Assembly: GCA_002309715.1 (NCBI GenBank)
Contig: DBXW01000007.1
Coordinates: 16,707 to 80,706, forward strand
DNA length: 64,000 bases
DNA from: Candidatus Avelusimicrobium cornigerorum
GTDB lineage: Bacteria > Elusimicrobiota > Elusimicrobia > Elusimicrobiales > Elusimicrobiaceae
Reading direction: 5' to 3'
The notes under the pieces were generated by a model that worked only from the letters and a program-made list of their open reading frames with translations, ran no database searches and was not told the origin of the DNA. The translations under genes and the position numbers were made by a program. Below, piece after piece: positions 1 through 9,758 of this stretch. Within the stretch, counting starts at the first letter, position 1, and each line of letters starts with the position of its first letter.

Positions 1-53
1 GTTTTCTGGCCCACGGCATTATAAAAGAACAAAAACGCCCGCAGCCCTAGCCA

Positions 54-788
54 CTAATTTTCCCGTGCGTATGTATAAGCCATTACTCGCTTGGCACCGG
101 CGGCTTTGAGTGCGGCGGCGCACCCTTCCAACGTGGCTCCGGTAGTGGCTACATCATCTATTAGTAAAATTGTTTTCCGTTTAATCTTCTGCGGATCTAC
201 ACATAAAAACGCTCCGGACATATTTTCTAACCGCGCCTGGCGCCCGAGTTGGGTTTGACTGACCGTATCGCGCTGACGAATAAGTGCTTTTTCTTCCAAG
301 GCCATCCCCGTGTAGTGGGAAAACCAATGGGCTAACCGTTCGCTTTGATTGTATCCGCGCTTACATTTTTTGGTCGCAAATAGCGGCACCGGAATTATTA
401 TTTCCGCCGGCGCAAGTTCTGGATATTTGGAAAAATTTTGGGCCATTTGCAAGCCCATACTTGGGGCTAAATAATCGGCATAGGCATATTTAAGCCCGTG
501 TACCAAGGCCCGCGAAGGAGTGTTAAATATCCAAGCGGAACGAATCAAACTACACGCATATTTTTTACCTTTACTGCCCCGACACGCATAACAATGCGCC
601 CCACCGGAAGGCAAATTCACTCCACAACGCTGGCAAAATAATGGCCCCGGAGAAAGTAATTTTCCCGCACAAGCCGGGCATAAATAATCTTCTGCCCGCC
701 AAGACAAATCGCAACCACACGCCACACACGTGCGAGGAAAGAAAAAATGAAGCATCCATTGAGTATATGTTTTCCACCGAAATTGCAT
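54..788 (-). CDS. comF: ComF-family phosphoribosyltransferase-like protein
   Basis: Predicted cytoplasmic protein of 244 residues. The N-terminal part (about residues 20-70) carries four CxxC-type pairs (CVAC, CPAC, CQRC, CYAC) expected to bind zinc. The C-terminal half has the type I PRTase PRPP loop, read as LLIDDVATTGAT near residue 212. This is the standard ComF/GntX layout and length. In naturally competent bacteria ComF takes part in DNA uptake; in other lineages the role is unsettled, so competence is only a possibility here. The ATG lies directly after the stop of the upstream SprA-like gene (sharing only a 1-nt gap) with no Shine-Dalgarno sequence, which suggests translational coupling in one transcript. 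Confidence 0.9.
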   Translation of the reverse strand: MQFRWKTYTQWMLHFFFPRTCVACGCDLSWRAEDYLCPACAGKLLSPGPLFCQRCGVNLPSGGAHCYACRGSKGKKYACSLIRSAWIFNTPSRALVHGLKYAYADYLAPSMGLQMAQNFSKYPELAPAEIIIPVPLFATKKCKRGYNQSERLAHWFSHYTGMALEEKALIRQRDTVSQTQLGRQARLENMSGAFLCVDPQKIKRKTILLIDDVATTGATLEGCAAALKAAGAKRVMAYTYAREN

Positions 789-789
789 A

Positions 790-3700
790 TTAAAATTGCA
801 AGGTCATATTCGCAGCCACGTTATACGCGGTATAATCTAACGTTTTCACATACGCGTGTTGCAAAAATGTAAATCCGCCCGAAAAAGTAAAACGCAAGTT
901 TTGGGATAATTCATAATCTAAAGATGTGGTGGCATCGTATTTTTTATAGTTATCGGTTACTTCCACTTCGGAACGTTTATCGGAATAACTGAAATTAGTA
1001 TTCCAAATCACGCGGTTGGTTGTGGAATAAATGCGATTAAAAAATGGTAATTTTAGGCCGTGCGGCAAGTTAAAGTCCCAGCGTAGGTTTAAACTCGGCA
1101 CCGTCTCACGAGTGCTTTCGCTAATTTTTCCGTTCACTAACCATTTATCGTGCGAAGTGTACATCACTTTGGGCGTAACACGCAAACCTTTAATATAAAA
1201 GGAAGTCTGCACCGACATCATATTATCCCGGATGCGCTCCAAACTTATCCCCTTATGCAAATCATCTTTATCCGATTCTTTGGTTTGATACATTAGTACG
1301 TTATCAAAGTAATTAAGCAACATAAAACGAAGATCCGCCCCATATTGCACGCTATTTTGTTCGTCGGTGCCGATGTTAGTTTGTTCGGAAAGGTTATAAC
1401 GTAATTTAAGGTTACTGTTGCTGATCCACTTGCCGGCTAGGAAAAATTTTTCCAAATCAGAAATAGAAAACGTTAGGTCCGGCAAGGTAATACTTTCCGA
1501 ATCGTAAATGGTGCCGGTCTGATCATTTTTCTGAATTGTTTTACTCATATTACTGTTAATAGAAATTGTTTTAAGCGGAGCGGATATCCCGGTTAATTCA
1601 TATTTGGAAAGCGGGTTCCACCGTTGGGTAGTGGTAAAGGTATCACGCAAAGTCATACTGCGGCGATACCCGTAACGTCCCACATCTTTAAATGATTTAC
1701 GCACCCAAAGTTCTTTACGGGAATCAAACCCTTTATCCACATCACTCCAGGCGTCCGCATCTTGCATACGATATCCCGAAGAAATAACCAGGGTGCTAAA
1801 CAGTTTGCTGCTCGGCAATATGTCCCCCCCGTTGAGGGTTAAAGAAATACCCCCGTCAGCACTGCGAGTAATGCTCTTTACCGCCCCATAGCCCACTTCT
1901 TCCGATACTCCCGAAGCCGTCAATGTTTTTTTAGTTAAGTTATTATTTTCTAACGTACTGACATTGTAGTTAAACGATGGGGCCAGCCACTTGGTTACAC
2001 GCCACGTACTATTAAAACCGGCGCGTTGGGTTAAGGCTTTGGGATAATGCGATTTTTCGTCACCGTAATGAACCCGATCTTCGGTGCTTTTGCTTAAACT
2101 ATACGACGGGATAATGTTAAAACTCTTGGTAGGTTGATAGGTGAATTTTACATTCATCTTTTGGGTATTTTCGTTGGTATTATAATAAGCATCCGACTCC
2201 GCGTGACGAATTGCATCATAATCTACAGACGAATCAGACACGCGGTATCCGGCCGTAATATTTTGAAAAGATCCTGTTGAGTGAGCAAGTGTCATCCCAT
2301 AAGATTGACTATCATCTTTACGTTTCATCAGTTGGTAATCGGTCTGTCCGGTAGCATACTCCAGCCCGATTCTCGGCAAATTCTCTTTAATAAAATCTCC
2401 GCGTACCATGGCCTGTTGCCGCTCCACCTTTCCTTTATCCAACAACGACACCGTATTATAATTAGTGGTATCGGTAATAAGCGGAGTCGTCACTTCACTG
2501 CGCGTAAGGGTGGCCAGCATCGGGAACTCTTTGATACGAGTTATTTGCAATTCATATTCTTCTTCGGTAGTTTCCTGGTTTTTAGATATAGCCAGCGGCG
2601 TTTCAAAATTTCCGTCTTGATGTTTGTATTTTGCCTTGGCACTACCCCACCCATCCCACTTTACACTCACATCGGTTTCGTAGGCGTCGCCGGTAAGCGT
2701 AATGGCTTCGGCCAAGTGAATTACGTTAAGCCATACTTGGCCATTGGTTACGTCACTCCCGCCGGAAGGTTTTTGCACGCCGGCTAAAATCAAACTGATT
2801 TCCCGAAAATTAAGCAACCCGTTCGGCACGCGGTAATTAACCACTTTCACACCATAATTCGGGTCGGATGCTCCCGCAAAGGCATCCGGGATTCCGTCGC
2901 CGTTTGTATCCACCATTTTAACAGAGATAAGCCGCCATCCGTCAAAATCAAGCGGAACAATAATTTTATCGTAATTGCTTTGCGTACCCACTTTTAAAAA
3001 GAACTCCGCGCCTGCATTATCGCTGGCTTTGCTGTGCAAGAGAAACCTGAACTCGCGGTGTTGGGAAAAATCCATACTCTTAAAGTTACGGTTTGTAAAA
3101 TGCTCCCCATCTAAAACCGCCACTGCCGGATCGGGATCATCCACTACCTCGGGCCAACCGGTTGTATTGAATTTGAGCCGCAAGGCTTGGTCCAATACGT
3201 TGGCGGAATCCAATGTACTGCGGTAATTTTGAATAGAGCCGTATAAATAATTAAACACCGTTTGGCCGTCTCCGGGAGAATTGAAAATCGGCTCATAATC
3301 GGTATCTTCTACGTTGTTGATACCGGATACGGAAAATTCATCCGGCGCGGCTGTTGTATTCCACGAAGTACCGGACAAAGCCACGTTGGCAATTTTAATT
3401 TGCCCTTTCATATTAGCACCTTTTTTAAGGGTAATACGCACATGGCGCACAGCGGTCCATTGGGATTTGTCCGAAATTTCAAACGGCATAGAGTACGTCT
3501 GCCATGTAGTATTCTGGCCCGGAGATTCTTGTCCGGGAGACAGGGCAATGGGTTGCCCCGCAAAACCGAAATTTCCCTCTACCGGGATATCTTCATCATC
3601 AAATTTTCCGTTGCCGTTTAAATCCTGCGTATCAATACGACCGTTGGGCTGTGATTCGGGATTGTAGACGTTATTCACAAACGGATTATAACGTTCTTCC

Positions 3701-6102
3701 GTTCCATCCGGATTGGTGTAAAGCCAACCAATATCCTCGTTTGGAGCCAAACTGTTACGGCAATAAACATCTTCCGTTTTTGGCACGTTGGTTCCACATT
3801 CCGTGTTCATACCGGTGGCATTGTCCGAATATTCCGAAATATTACCAAACGTAACGTTGATTTGCGGCCCTCCTGCTTCCCCCAACATAGTCAGTTCAAA
3901 AGAAGTTTTATCCGATAAATCTACCCCGCCTTTACTGATTGGATATACAATGGAAACTTCGTCGCGCCCATCAAAATCAACCCCTTTAGAGAAATCATAA
4001 TTAATCAGCAAAACTTGTTGTTTATCTTCAGAAGTGGCAATAGAACGAGGGTTAATTTCCAGCGAAGGTAGGTCTTGGCTGTCCCACTGCACGGCCTCTA
4101 AAAAGTTGGGCTGATTGTTGGGGTTAGCGGCAATGGCCCAATCTTTAAAAAGCATAGAACCGCCCACTTGCTCGTTTGTATCGTTCATGCTATCAATCAT
4201 GGCATAGCCGAACATATTTTGCTTTTTTTGGCTGTGGGCGATTTCCGCCCCGAAGCCTAATGTTAGCGGCTGGGCCAGTTTAATATCACGGCCGTGCACG
4301 TCGGCTCCGTAAACAAGCATTTCTTTACTATACGCGCCCACTTGCGGGACCGTGGTGGGCTTTTCACCGCCCTCTTGCAACATCGTTGCCCCCATAACGA
4401 TTTTGTCAAACAGTTTGTAATCTAACCGACCGCCGAGAACTGAATTATTGGTATTAGAACCGGTGAGTGTATCGTATGAGATATCAATAACGGAATTTTC
4501 GGTGATTTCATCCCCTTTATAAAACGTAATAAATCCGGAAGTATAATCAATAAAATAATCGTTATTGCGTACAAGCGGTCGTCCGTTTAATTTAACCCGC
4601 TCGGATTGTACCACCATCCCCGCTTCTACAAAATATGTTTTAACCGTAGACTCGTATTGAATTTTAAACGCGCGGTTTTTAGAAGAAACAGGGGTAACAT
4701 TATAAATACCCGGATCGTCGGTCATACGATTTTTCAGTTCAAAAATACCTTTATCAAAATCCATATCAATCGTAGAGGGATATACTTGCACCGGGACAGC
4801 ACTTTCCCCAACGGCCTGACCATTTGCATCTAATAGCACTAATATAAAATTGCCCTTGCCGTTATCTTGCGTAATATTTTGGGCACCGATACGATAAAAT
4901 GTTTTCATTTCCATCTTGTCAGCCGTCGTACCGCTACCCCACGGTTTATCGTTTTCGGTTTTGATTAACTTCAAAGTATCGGGAACACCCATTTGACTGA
5001 GTTGTTGCCCGTCGGTTTGATAATCCACGGCCAGCACACTGGCCGCCGAAATACTGCGTTTAAAGGTGACAATACCGCGGGCATAATCTACCGTATAATC
5101 TATACCGCGGTTAAGCCTTTCCCACTGTGCTGTATAACAGGCCGCATCACCCGGGCAAGACACTGACGGATTTTCCGTAAAATCGGTAGCCGAGGCCGGG
5201 AAGGGGACAAACTCTTGCGAAGTGGAAGAATTGTTGCCATCTAAATAAATTTCTTCCGTGCCCGGCGTAATAGGGGTTGTGATGAGCCCGCCGAAGCGCA
5301 AATCATAATAGGTACGACGGATGTAATCGGTATCTTTCAGGGAAACTATTTCCTTTACGCTGGAACCCACAAATGTTTTTTGTTTACTGGTACCTTTTGT
5401 TTGCGAACCGATCAAATACAAATTTGCATTTTTATGTTGCAAGTGCATTTTAGCACCGAAAAGTTGTTTTTGATAGGAAATAAACTCTGTACGAGGTAGT
5501 GCCAAATCAATATCGCCAAATTCTGCTAGTTGCACAATTTCGCCCGGCTTTCCACGGTACGCCACCGATAATGTTTTTTCTTCCTCACGCTGATCATCAT
5601 AATCAATATCCACAAACACACGATCCATAATTTTACCTTGCATTTTAAGTTGCATTTGCTGGTTCATTTCTATGTTGTGTTGGTTTTTATTGGCATCGTT
5701 TCCGCTTTTGGAAGGTTCTTTGTATTTTTTCTGGGCCATTTTCAACCCGAACACATAGCGCCCGGTCAAGGCAATACTTGTGCCATAAAGCGGTAAAGAA
5801 AGCGTGGGGTTTAACAGGGTTAAATCAGGGATAGGTTCCGGTCCCTTGTCTAATTGGTACGCACCATCTACTGCCGTAACGGCTTGGCGCCAAAATTCCT
5901 CGGAATAATGCAAGAGAGCAGCATCGTCGGGCGGATCTTCCAAAGCGAGTTCGGCTTCTCTTCTGGCGGCTTGTTCTTCTTCAAAAATAGCATACTGCTC
6001 TTTATCCACCAAACTATACGGCAAAGACTCCGCCCCGGCAAGCGGAGTTAAACATAACTGGAGCGTTATTACCCAAGCAATAACGAGCCGCAGTATTTTC
6101 AT
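790..6102 (-). CDS. SprA-like giant outer-membrane beta-barrel protein
   Basis: A 1770-residue protein with an N-terminal signal peptide (cleavage probably after LAGA, about residue 24) and a C-terminal beta-rich end finishing in Phe (MTLQF), as in outer-membrane barrels. Near residues 95-240 the order of motifs resembles SprA, the giant translocon barrel of the type IX secretion system: a LYGTSIALTGRY strand, LKMQGKIMDRVFVDIDYD, the GEFGDIDLALP-like stretch and KQLFGAKMHLQ. Later come repeats of the type GIDYTVDYARGIVTF and NDYFIDYTSGFITF, also typical of SprA. It is shorter than Bacteroidota SprA (about 2400). The substrate is unknown. It is divergent from lptF and followed tightly by comF. 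The family assignment rests on motif recognition without a profile search. Confidence 0.7.
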   Translation of the reverse strand: MKILRLVIAWVITLQLCLTPLAGAESLPYSLVDKEQYAIFEEEQAARREAELALEDPPDDAALLHYSEEFWRQAVTAVDGAYQLDKGPEPIPDLTLLNPTLSLPLYGTSIALTGRYVFGLKMAQKKYKEPSKSGNDANKNQHNIEMNQQMQLKMQGKIMDRVFVDIDYDDQREEEKTLSVAYRGKPGEIVQLAEFGDIDLALPRTEFISYQKQLFGAKMHLQHKNANLYLIGSQTKGTSKQKTFVGSSVKEIVSLKDTDYIRRTYYDLRFGGLITTPITPGTEEIYLDGNNSSTSQEFVPFPASATDFTENPSVSCPGDAACYTAQWERLNRGIDYTVDYARGIVTFKRSISAASVLAVDYQTDGQQLSQMGVPDTLKLIKTENDKPWGSGTTADKMEMKTFYRIGAQNITQDNGKGNFILVLLDANGQAVGESAVPVQVYPSTIDMDFDKGIFELKNRMTDDPGIYNVTPVSSKNRAFKIQYESTVKTYFVEAGMVVQSERVKLNGRPLVRNNDYFIDYTSGFITFYKGDEITENSVIDISYDTLTGSNTNNSVLGGRLDYKLFDKIVMGATMLQEGGEKPTTVPQVGAYSKEMLVYGADVHGRDIKLAQPLTLGFGAEIAHSQKKQNMFGYAMIDSMNDTNEQVGGSMLFKDWAIAANPNNQPNFLEAVQWDSQDLPSLEINPRSIATSEDKQQVLLINYDFSKGVDFDGRDEVSIVYPISKGGVDLSDKTSFELTMLGEAGGPQINVTFGNISEYSDNATGMNTECGTNVPKTEDVYCRNSLAPNEDIGWLYTNPDGTEERYNPFVNNVYNPESQPNGRIDTQDLNGNGKFDDEDIPVEGNFGFAGQPIALSPGQESPGQNTTWQTYSMPFEISDKSQWTAVRHVRITLKKGANMKGQIKIANVALSGTSWNTTAAPDEFSVSGINNVEDTDYEPIFNSPGDGQTVFNYLYGSIQNYRSTLDSANVLDQALRLKFNTTGWPEVVDDPDPAVAVLDGEHFTNRNFKSMDFSQHREFRFLLHSKASDNAGAEFFLKVGTQSNYDKIIVPLDFDGWRLISVKMVDTNGDGIPDAFAGASDPNYGVKVVNYRVPNGLLNFREISLILAGVQKPSGGSDVTNGQVWLNVIHLAEAITLTGDAYETDVSVKWDGWGSAKAKYKHQDGNFETPLAISKNQETTEEEYELQITRIKEFPMLATLTRSEVTTPLITDTTNYNTVSLLDKGKVERQQAMVRGDFIKENLPRIGLEYATGQTDYQLMKRKDDSQSYGMTLAHSTGSFQNITAGYRVSDSSVDYDAIRHAESDAYYNTNENTQKMNVKFTYQPTKSFNIIPSYSLSKSTEDRVHYGDEKSHYPKALTQRAGFNSTWRVTKWLAPSFNYNVSTLENNNLTKKTLTASGVSEEVGYGAVKSITRSADGGISLTLNGGDILPSSKLFSTLVISSGYRMQDADAWSDVDKGFDSRKELWVRKSFKDVGRYGYRRSMTLRDTFTTTQRWNPLSKYELTGISAPLKTISINSNMSKTIQKNDQTGTIYDSESITLPDLTFSISDLEKFFLAGKWISNSNLKLRYNLSEQTNIGTDEQNSVQYGADLRFMLLNYFDNVLMYQTKESDKDDLHKGISLERIRDNMMSVQTSFYIKGLRVTPKVMYTSHDKWLVNGKISESTRETVPSLNLRWDFNLPHGLKLPFFNRIYSTTNRVIWNTNFSYSDKRSEVEVTDNYKKYDATTSLDYELSQNLRFTFSGGFTFLQHAYVKTLDYTAYNVAANMTLQF

Positions 6103-6202
6103 AAGACGGAAAAATACCTCATTATTTCATTTTATAATATTTCCGCAAGCCCGTTGCCGGTAAAATTTCCCCGACCGCTCCTATTTTTGTTAAAATTATA
6201 AT

Positions 6203-7297
6203 ATGCGTATTAGTATCTTCACCCGTTATATTGCCAAAAGTTTACTGACGTTTTTTGCCGGTGTCGTCGGAGTACTGACGTTTGTAATCTTTATGAATCA
6301 CTTTATCCGGGTGCTAAAAATTGCCATGACCTACGGCACTAGCCTGGGGTGGATTATTTCGTCACTATTAAACATTTTGCCCGACGTGTTTTGTTTAAGT
6401 GCCCCGATGTCTTTTCAAATCGCCGTGTTATTGACGCTTACCAATATGAGCGAGCAAGGTGAACTGATTGCCTTGCGTGCGGCGGGATTTTCGTTTAAAG
6501 AAATTGTCCGACCTATGTTAGTTTGTGCCATTGTCTTATCTTGTGTGCTACTTGTGATGGGCAATTGGATTACTCCGCGCAGTTATAAAAAATTTATCAA
6601 TAAGCGCGAAGAAGCCTATAGTAAGATTACCAAAGTAACATTGGAACCCAAAACTTTTATTGATTTGGGAGATTGGGATTTATATTTAGAAGATTTAGAT
6701 AAAAATTCCAATACCGCCCAAATGATACATTTGGTAAACAAAAAGGATTCCAAAGCCTTAAGCACAAAAGTCAATGCATCGTCGGGAAAAATCATCCTCA
6801 CGGATACCGCCATCGGCTTGCAATTAAAAGACGGCCAAATGCAACGTGTAGATAGCCAAGATCCATCAGCCATTATTGCTGCCAATTTTGAAAATTATAC
6901 CATGAGTTTGTCACTTACCAAAGAGCACTCCCGTAAATTGCGCGTGGGCGAAATGACTACTACCAAACTATTACGCCGCTTACGCCAGGACCCGCTCACC
7001 CCACAACTGGCCAACGAATTTCGCACCGCCATCAGTATGCGCAACGTGTTGGCGCTTTCTCCGTTAATTTTACTGTTTGTCAGTTGTCCTATTGGATTTT
7101 CACTTGGCAAGCGCACCAACAAAGGCTGGGGAATGCTACTAAGCGTCGTGATTATTTTTTCTTTCTATTTACTCATGACCTTGGGCCTTTCTCTAGGTAA
7201 AAAATATACATTTATTTCGTACCCGGGGCCGTGGCTACCGATAGTGGTAGGACTCATAGCCGGATATTATTTATGGAAGAAAAGATTAAACGTTTGA
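6203..7297 (+). CDS. lptF: LptF/LptG-family permease (LPS export, first copy)
   Basis: A 364-residue inner-membrane protein of the YjgP/YjgQ family. It has about three N-terminal membrane segments (residues 12-35, 55-80, 100-120), a periplasmic beta-jellyroll region (about 140-260) and three C-terminal segments, the usual 6-TM architecture. With LptG and the ATPase LptB it extracts lipopolysaccharide from the inner membrane and feeds the Lpt bridge. The family match is clear; calling this copy F and the next G follows order only. A TATAAT sequence touches the ATG (6197-6202), too close to act as a normal -10 for this start, and no Shine-Dalgarno is visible. Confidence 0.85.
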   Translation: MRISIFTRYIAKSLLTFFAGVVGVLTFVIFMNHFIRVLKIAMTYGTSLGWIISSLLNILPDVFCLSAPMSFQIAVLLTLTNMSEQGELIALRAAGFSFKEIVRPMLVCAIVLSCVLLVMGNWITPRSYKKFINKREEAYSKITKVTLEPKTFIDLGDWDLYLEDLDKNSNTAQMIHLVNKKDSKALSTKVNASSGKIILTDTAIGLQLKDGQMQRVDSQDPSAIIAANFENYTMSLSLTKEHSRKLRVGEMTTTKLLRRLRQDPLTPQLANEFRTAISMRNVLALSPLILLFVSCPIGFSLGKRTNKGWGMLLSVVIIFSFYLLMTLGLSLGKKYTFISYPGPWLPIVVGLIAGYYLWKKRLNV

Positions 7298-8388
7298 TAC
7301 CGTCTACGCTGATTTTTCACTATATCGCTAAGAAATTTTGGGTACCGTTTTTCTTTGCGATGGGCGTTTTTGCCGCGCTTGTGGTGTTGGGGGATACATT
7401 TGAAAAAATGAAGAACTTGGGCAACGGAGTGACCACTTTTGCCGACGTGCTCTATTATTCGTTGGTTACGTTTCCCAATTGGTTAACTACCATCATGCCG
7501 GTAGCGTGCTTATTAGGGGCGATTTCCGTTATTTCCGAAATGGTTGCTAACGGTGAGTGGACTGCTTGCGTAGCCGGCGGCTTTGCGCCGCGCCAATTAT
7601 TCAAACCTATTGTGGCGTGCATTGTGCTGGTTTGCGGGTTAACTATGCTCGTGCAAGAATTTATTATCCCACCGCTCAACGTCAAAGCCAACTACATTTA
7701 TTACACCCGCTTAAAACCGCGTCCCGATTATAACCAATATTTGCAAGCCGATGTACTTATCAAAATATCCCCCCATCAAATGCTTTATGCCAAAACGGTA
7801 GATTTATCTTCCGGTACAATGACACAAGTATCGTTAGATACCTACAATCAGCGTTGGGATATCGCCGATCAAGTAGTTGCGGAAAGTATGGTTTGGGATA
7901 AAGCCCAAGAAAAGTGGATATTTGTCAACGGTGTGCACCGCACTTTCCCGGAAGCCATGGAAACGAATGAAGAAATTTTCCAAACGTTCCCGGCACCGGT
8001 AGATATCCGGCCGGACCAAATGTCTATCGGGCGCGTGTCGGAAGATCTAATGAGCATACGCGAATTAACCAAACGCATCCGATTTCATAAACGTACCGGG
8101 ATATCTTCTTACTCGGCCGAAACAATGCGGCAAGTCCGCTTGGCGGCTCCGGCTGCCACGCTTATTATGTGCTTACTCGGTATGCCTTTTGCCATTAGCA
8201 CACGCCGTAAAAGCAAAATTTTAAATATCATTGCCTCTATGGTTATTGCGTTTACATTTTGGTGGCTTATTTCCATGAGCACTTCTGTCGGTCAAAACGG
8301 TTACCTAAACCCGTTCTTAGCCGGTTGGGGCCCGGTATTAGTTTTCGGGGCCGTGGTATTTTTTGAGTTCAAGTGGTTGAAACTATAA
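7273..8388 (+). CDS. lptG: LptF/LptG-family permease (LPS export, second copy)
   Basis: A 371-residue protein with the same fold and 6-TM arrangement as its upstream neighbour, overlapping that gene by 25 nt. I place the start at the ATG at 7273 (MEEKIKRLIP) and not at the in-frame GTG at 7231, because the 14 extra residues do not look like family sequence and the ATG gives the expected short cytoplasmic N-terminus before the first membrane segment. The pair is expected to form the heterodimeric transmembrane core of the LPS exporter. LptB is not in the window. Confidence 0.85.
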   Translation: MEEKIKRLIPSTLIFHYIAKKFWVPFFFAMGVFAALVVLGDTFEKMKNLGNGVTTFADVLYYSLVTFPNWLTTIMPVACLLGAISVISEMVANGEWTACVAGGFAPRQLFKPIVACIVLVCGLTMLVQEFIIPPLNVKANYIYYTRLKPRPDYNQYLQADVLIKISPHQMLYAKTVDLSSGTMTQVSLDTYNQRWDIADQVVAESMVWDKAQEKWIFVNGVHRTFPEAMETNEEIFQTFPAPVDIRPDQMSIGRVSEDLMSIRELTKRIRFHKRTGISSYSAETMRQVRLAAPAATLIMCLLGMPFAISTRRKSKILNIIASMVIAFTFWWLISMSTSVGQNGYLNPFLAGWGPVLVFGAVVFFEFKWLKL

Positions 8389-8410
8389 CCCACATTTCTT
8401 TTCATAATTT

Positions 8411-9745
8411 ATGCCGTGGTATAAAGATAAAATTTTTTGGACTATTTTTGTAGGGGCGGCCTTTATCAAAACGCTTGCGTTGCTTTGCTTAATACACGCC
8501 CCGTTAGGTGAGCAAGTCCTTGTGTTTCCTGATTCTCTAGGATACGTCTATCCTGCGCAAACGTTTCTTACTTACGGCCATTTTTGGGAAGCCGTTACTG
8601 CCACTCCCTTACTGCTACGCACTCCGGGCTACCCCTTATTTTTGGCACTTGTGCAATTTCTTACCGGCAATATGACATGGGCGGTAGCCGCCGCACAAAA
8701 CTTGTTATCACTTTTCTTGTTAATCCCCGTCTATTTAGCCACTTTACACGTATCCAACCGAACTGCCGCGCGCTACAGCGCCGGATTTTGCGCAGCCAGC
8801 GTTCTTTATTTTTCCCTATCATTTGCGGTATTAAGTGAAATATGGTGTTTATTTTTACTGGCGTGGTTTGTGCAAATAAGTCTACGCTGGCTGGAAGACC
8901 GTCGTGGACAAAACTTATTTTTAGCCGTACTCTTTTTAGTGGCGGCCGTTTATGTCAGGCCGGTGGCTTATTATTTCGTATTTGTAGGCACATTGCTATT
9001 AGGAATAATGGCTTGGCGTGAAAAATCGCGCTTGATTTTAAAACAAACCGTATGTTATTTTGTACTGCCGGCGGTAATTTTGCTGGGGGCTTGGCACGTG
9101 CGCAATTTTTGGACAACCGGATACAGCGGATTTACAACTGTAGCGGCCTACAATCTCTATATTTGGAATGAAGATTTTGTGGCCCGGGAAAAGGGCCTTA
9201 CCGTCGCGCAAGCGCACGACGAGTTAATAAACGCCCTGCCCGAAGATTTTTACCAAAGAACTCCGCTCCAACAAGTAAAAACATATCGGCAATTAGCCAA
9301 ACCCTTACTGAAAAAATCGTGGAGATATAAACTTTCCCGCGTGCCGCTTTGGGCCGCTAAAACATTACTCGGCACCAACCACGTGCATACTCTCCGCCTA
9401 ATTTTAGCGCGTGCCGACGAGCCGAAAAATACACTCAATCAAACAGAGGCATTGCCGCGGCCATGGTTAAACTCGTTATGGGAACGAATGATTTTCGTTT
9501 TATCCTTACTGCAAGTACTCGGGGTAGTAATAGGCGGATTTTCCGGTTTATGGATCTTGCTAAAAAAACGCCCGCAAGCCGCTTTATTTTTAACCGCATA
9601 CGTATGTTATTTTTGGGGAATCAGTTCTACTTTTTTGGGCACGTATGCACGGTTTCGCGCGCCATTTGAATTTGTGCTGTGTATAACCGCAGGCATAGCA
9701 ATTGCGACGTGGACCGAAAACCGCTCCCACCCAAAAAACGCATAA
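8411..9745 (+). CDS. GT39/ArnT-like polytopic membrane glycosyltransferase
   Basis: A 444-residue protein with about ten hydrophobic segments. It carries the marks of the GT-C dolichyl-phosphate-mannose-protein mannosyltransferase/ArnT superfamily: an acidic residue in the first external loop (FPDSLGYVYPAQ, near residue 40) and RTPGYPLFLAL (near residue 72). Such enzymes transfer a sugar from a lipid-linked donor to a protein or a lipid on the periplasmic side. Donor and acceptor cannot be told from sequence. It follows lptG by 22 nt in the same direction, which suits a role in envelope glycan or LPS decoration. Its end converges on smc. Confidence 0.75.
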   Translation: MPWYKDKIFWTIFVGAAFIKTLALLCLIHAPLGEQVLVFPDSLGYVYPAQTFLTYGHFWEAVTATPLLLRTPGYPLFLALVQFLTGNMTWAVAAAQNLLSLFLLIPVYLATLHVSNRTAARYSAGFCAASVLYFSLSFAVLSEIWCLFLLAWFVQISLRWLEDRRGQNLFLAVLFLVAAVYVRPVAYYFVFVGTLLLGIMAWREKSRLILKQTVCYFVLPAVILLGAWHVRNFWTTGYSGFTTVAAYNLYIWNEDFVAREKGLTVAQAHDELINALPEDFYQRTPLQQVKTYRQLAKPLLKKSWRYKLSRVPLWAAKTLLGTNHVHTLRLILARADEPKNTLNQTEALPRPWLNSLWERMIFVLSLLQVLGVVIGGFSGLWILLKKRPQAALFLTAYVCYFWGISSTFLGTYARFRAPFEFVLCITAGIAIATWTENRSHPKNA

Positions 9746-9758
9746 AAAGGCGCAGCCG

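Noticed and set aside
1..50. Possible start of a truncated minus-strand gene at the left edge
   Set aside because: An ATG follows a TATAAT-like stretch but only a few codons are inside the window, too little to call.
6197..6202. TATAAT touching the lptF ATG
   Set aside because: Transcription from it would start inside the gene, and there is no -35; the fit of the lptF N-terminus to the family supports the ATG.
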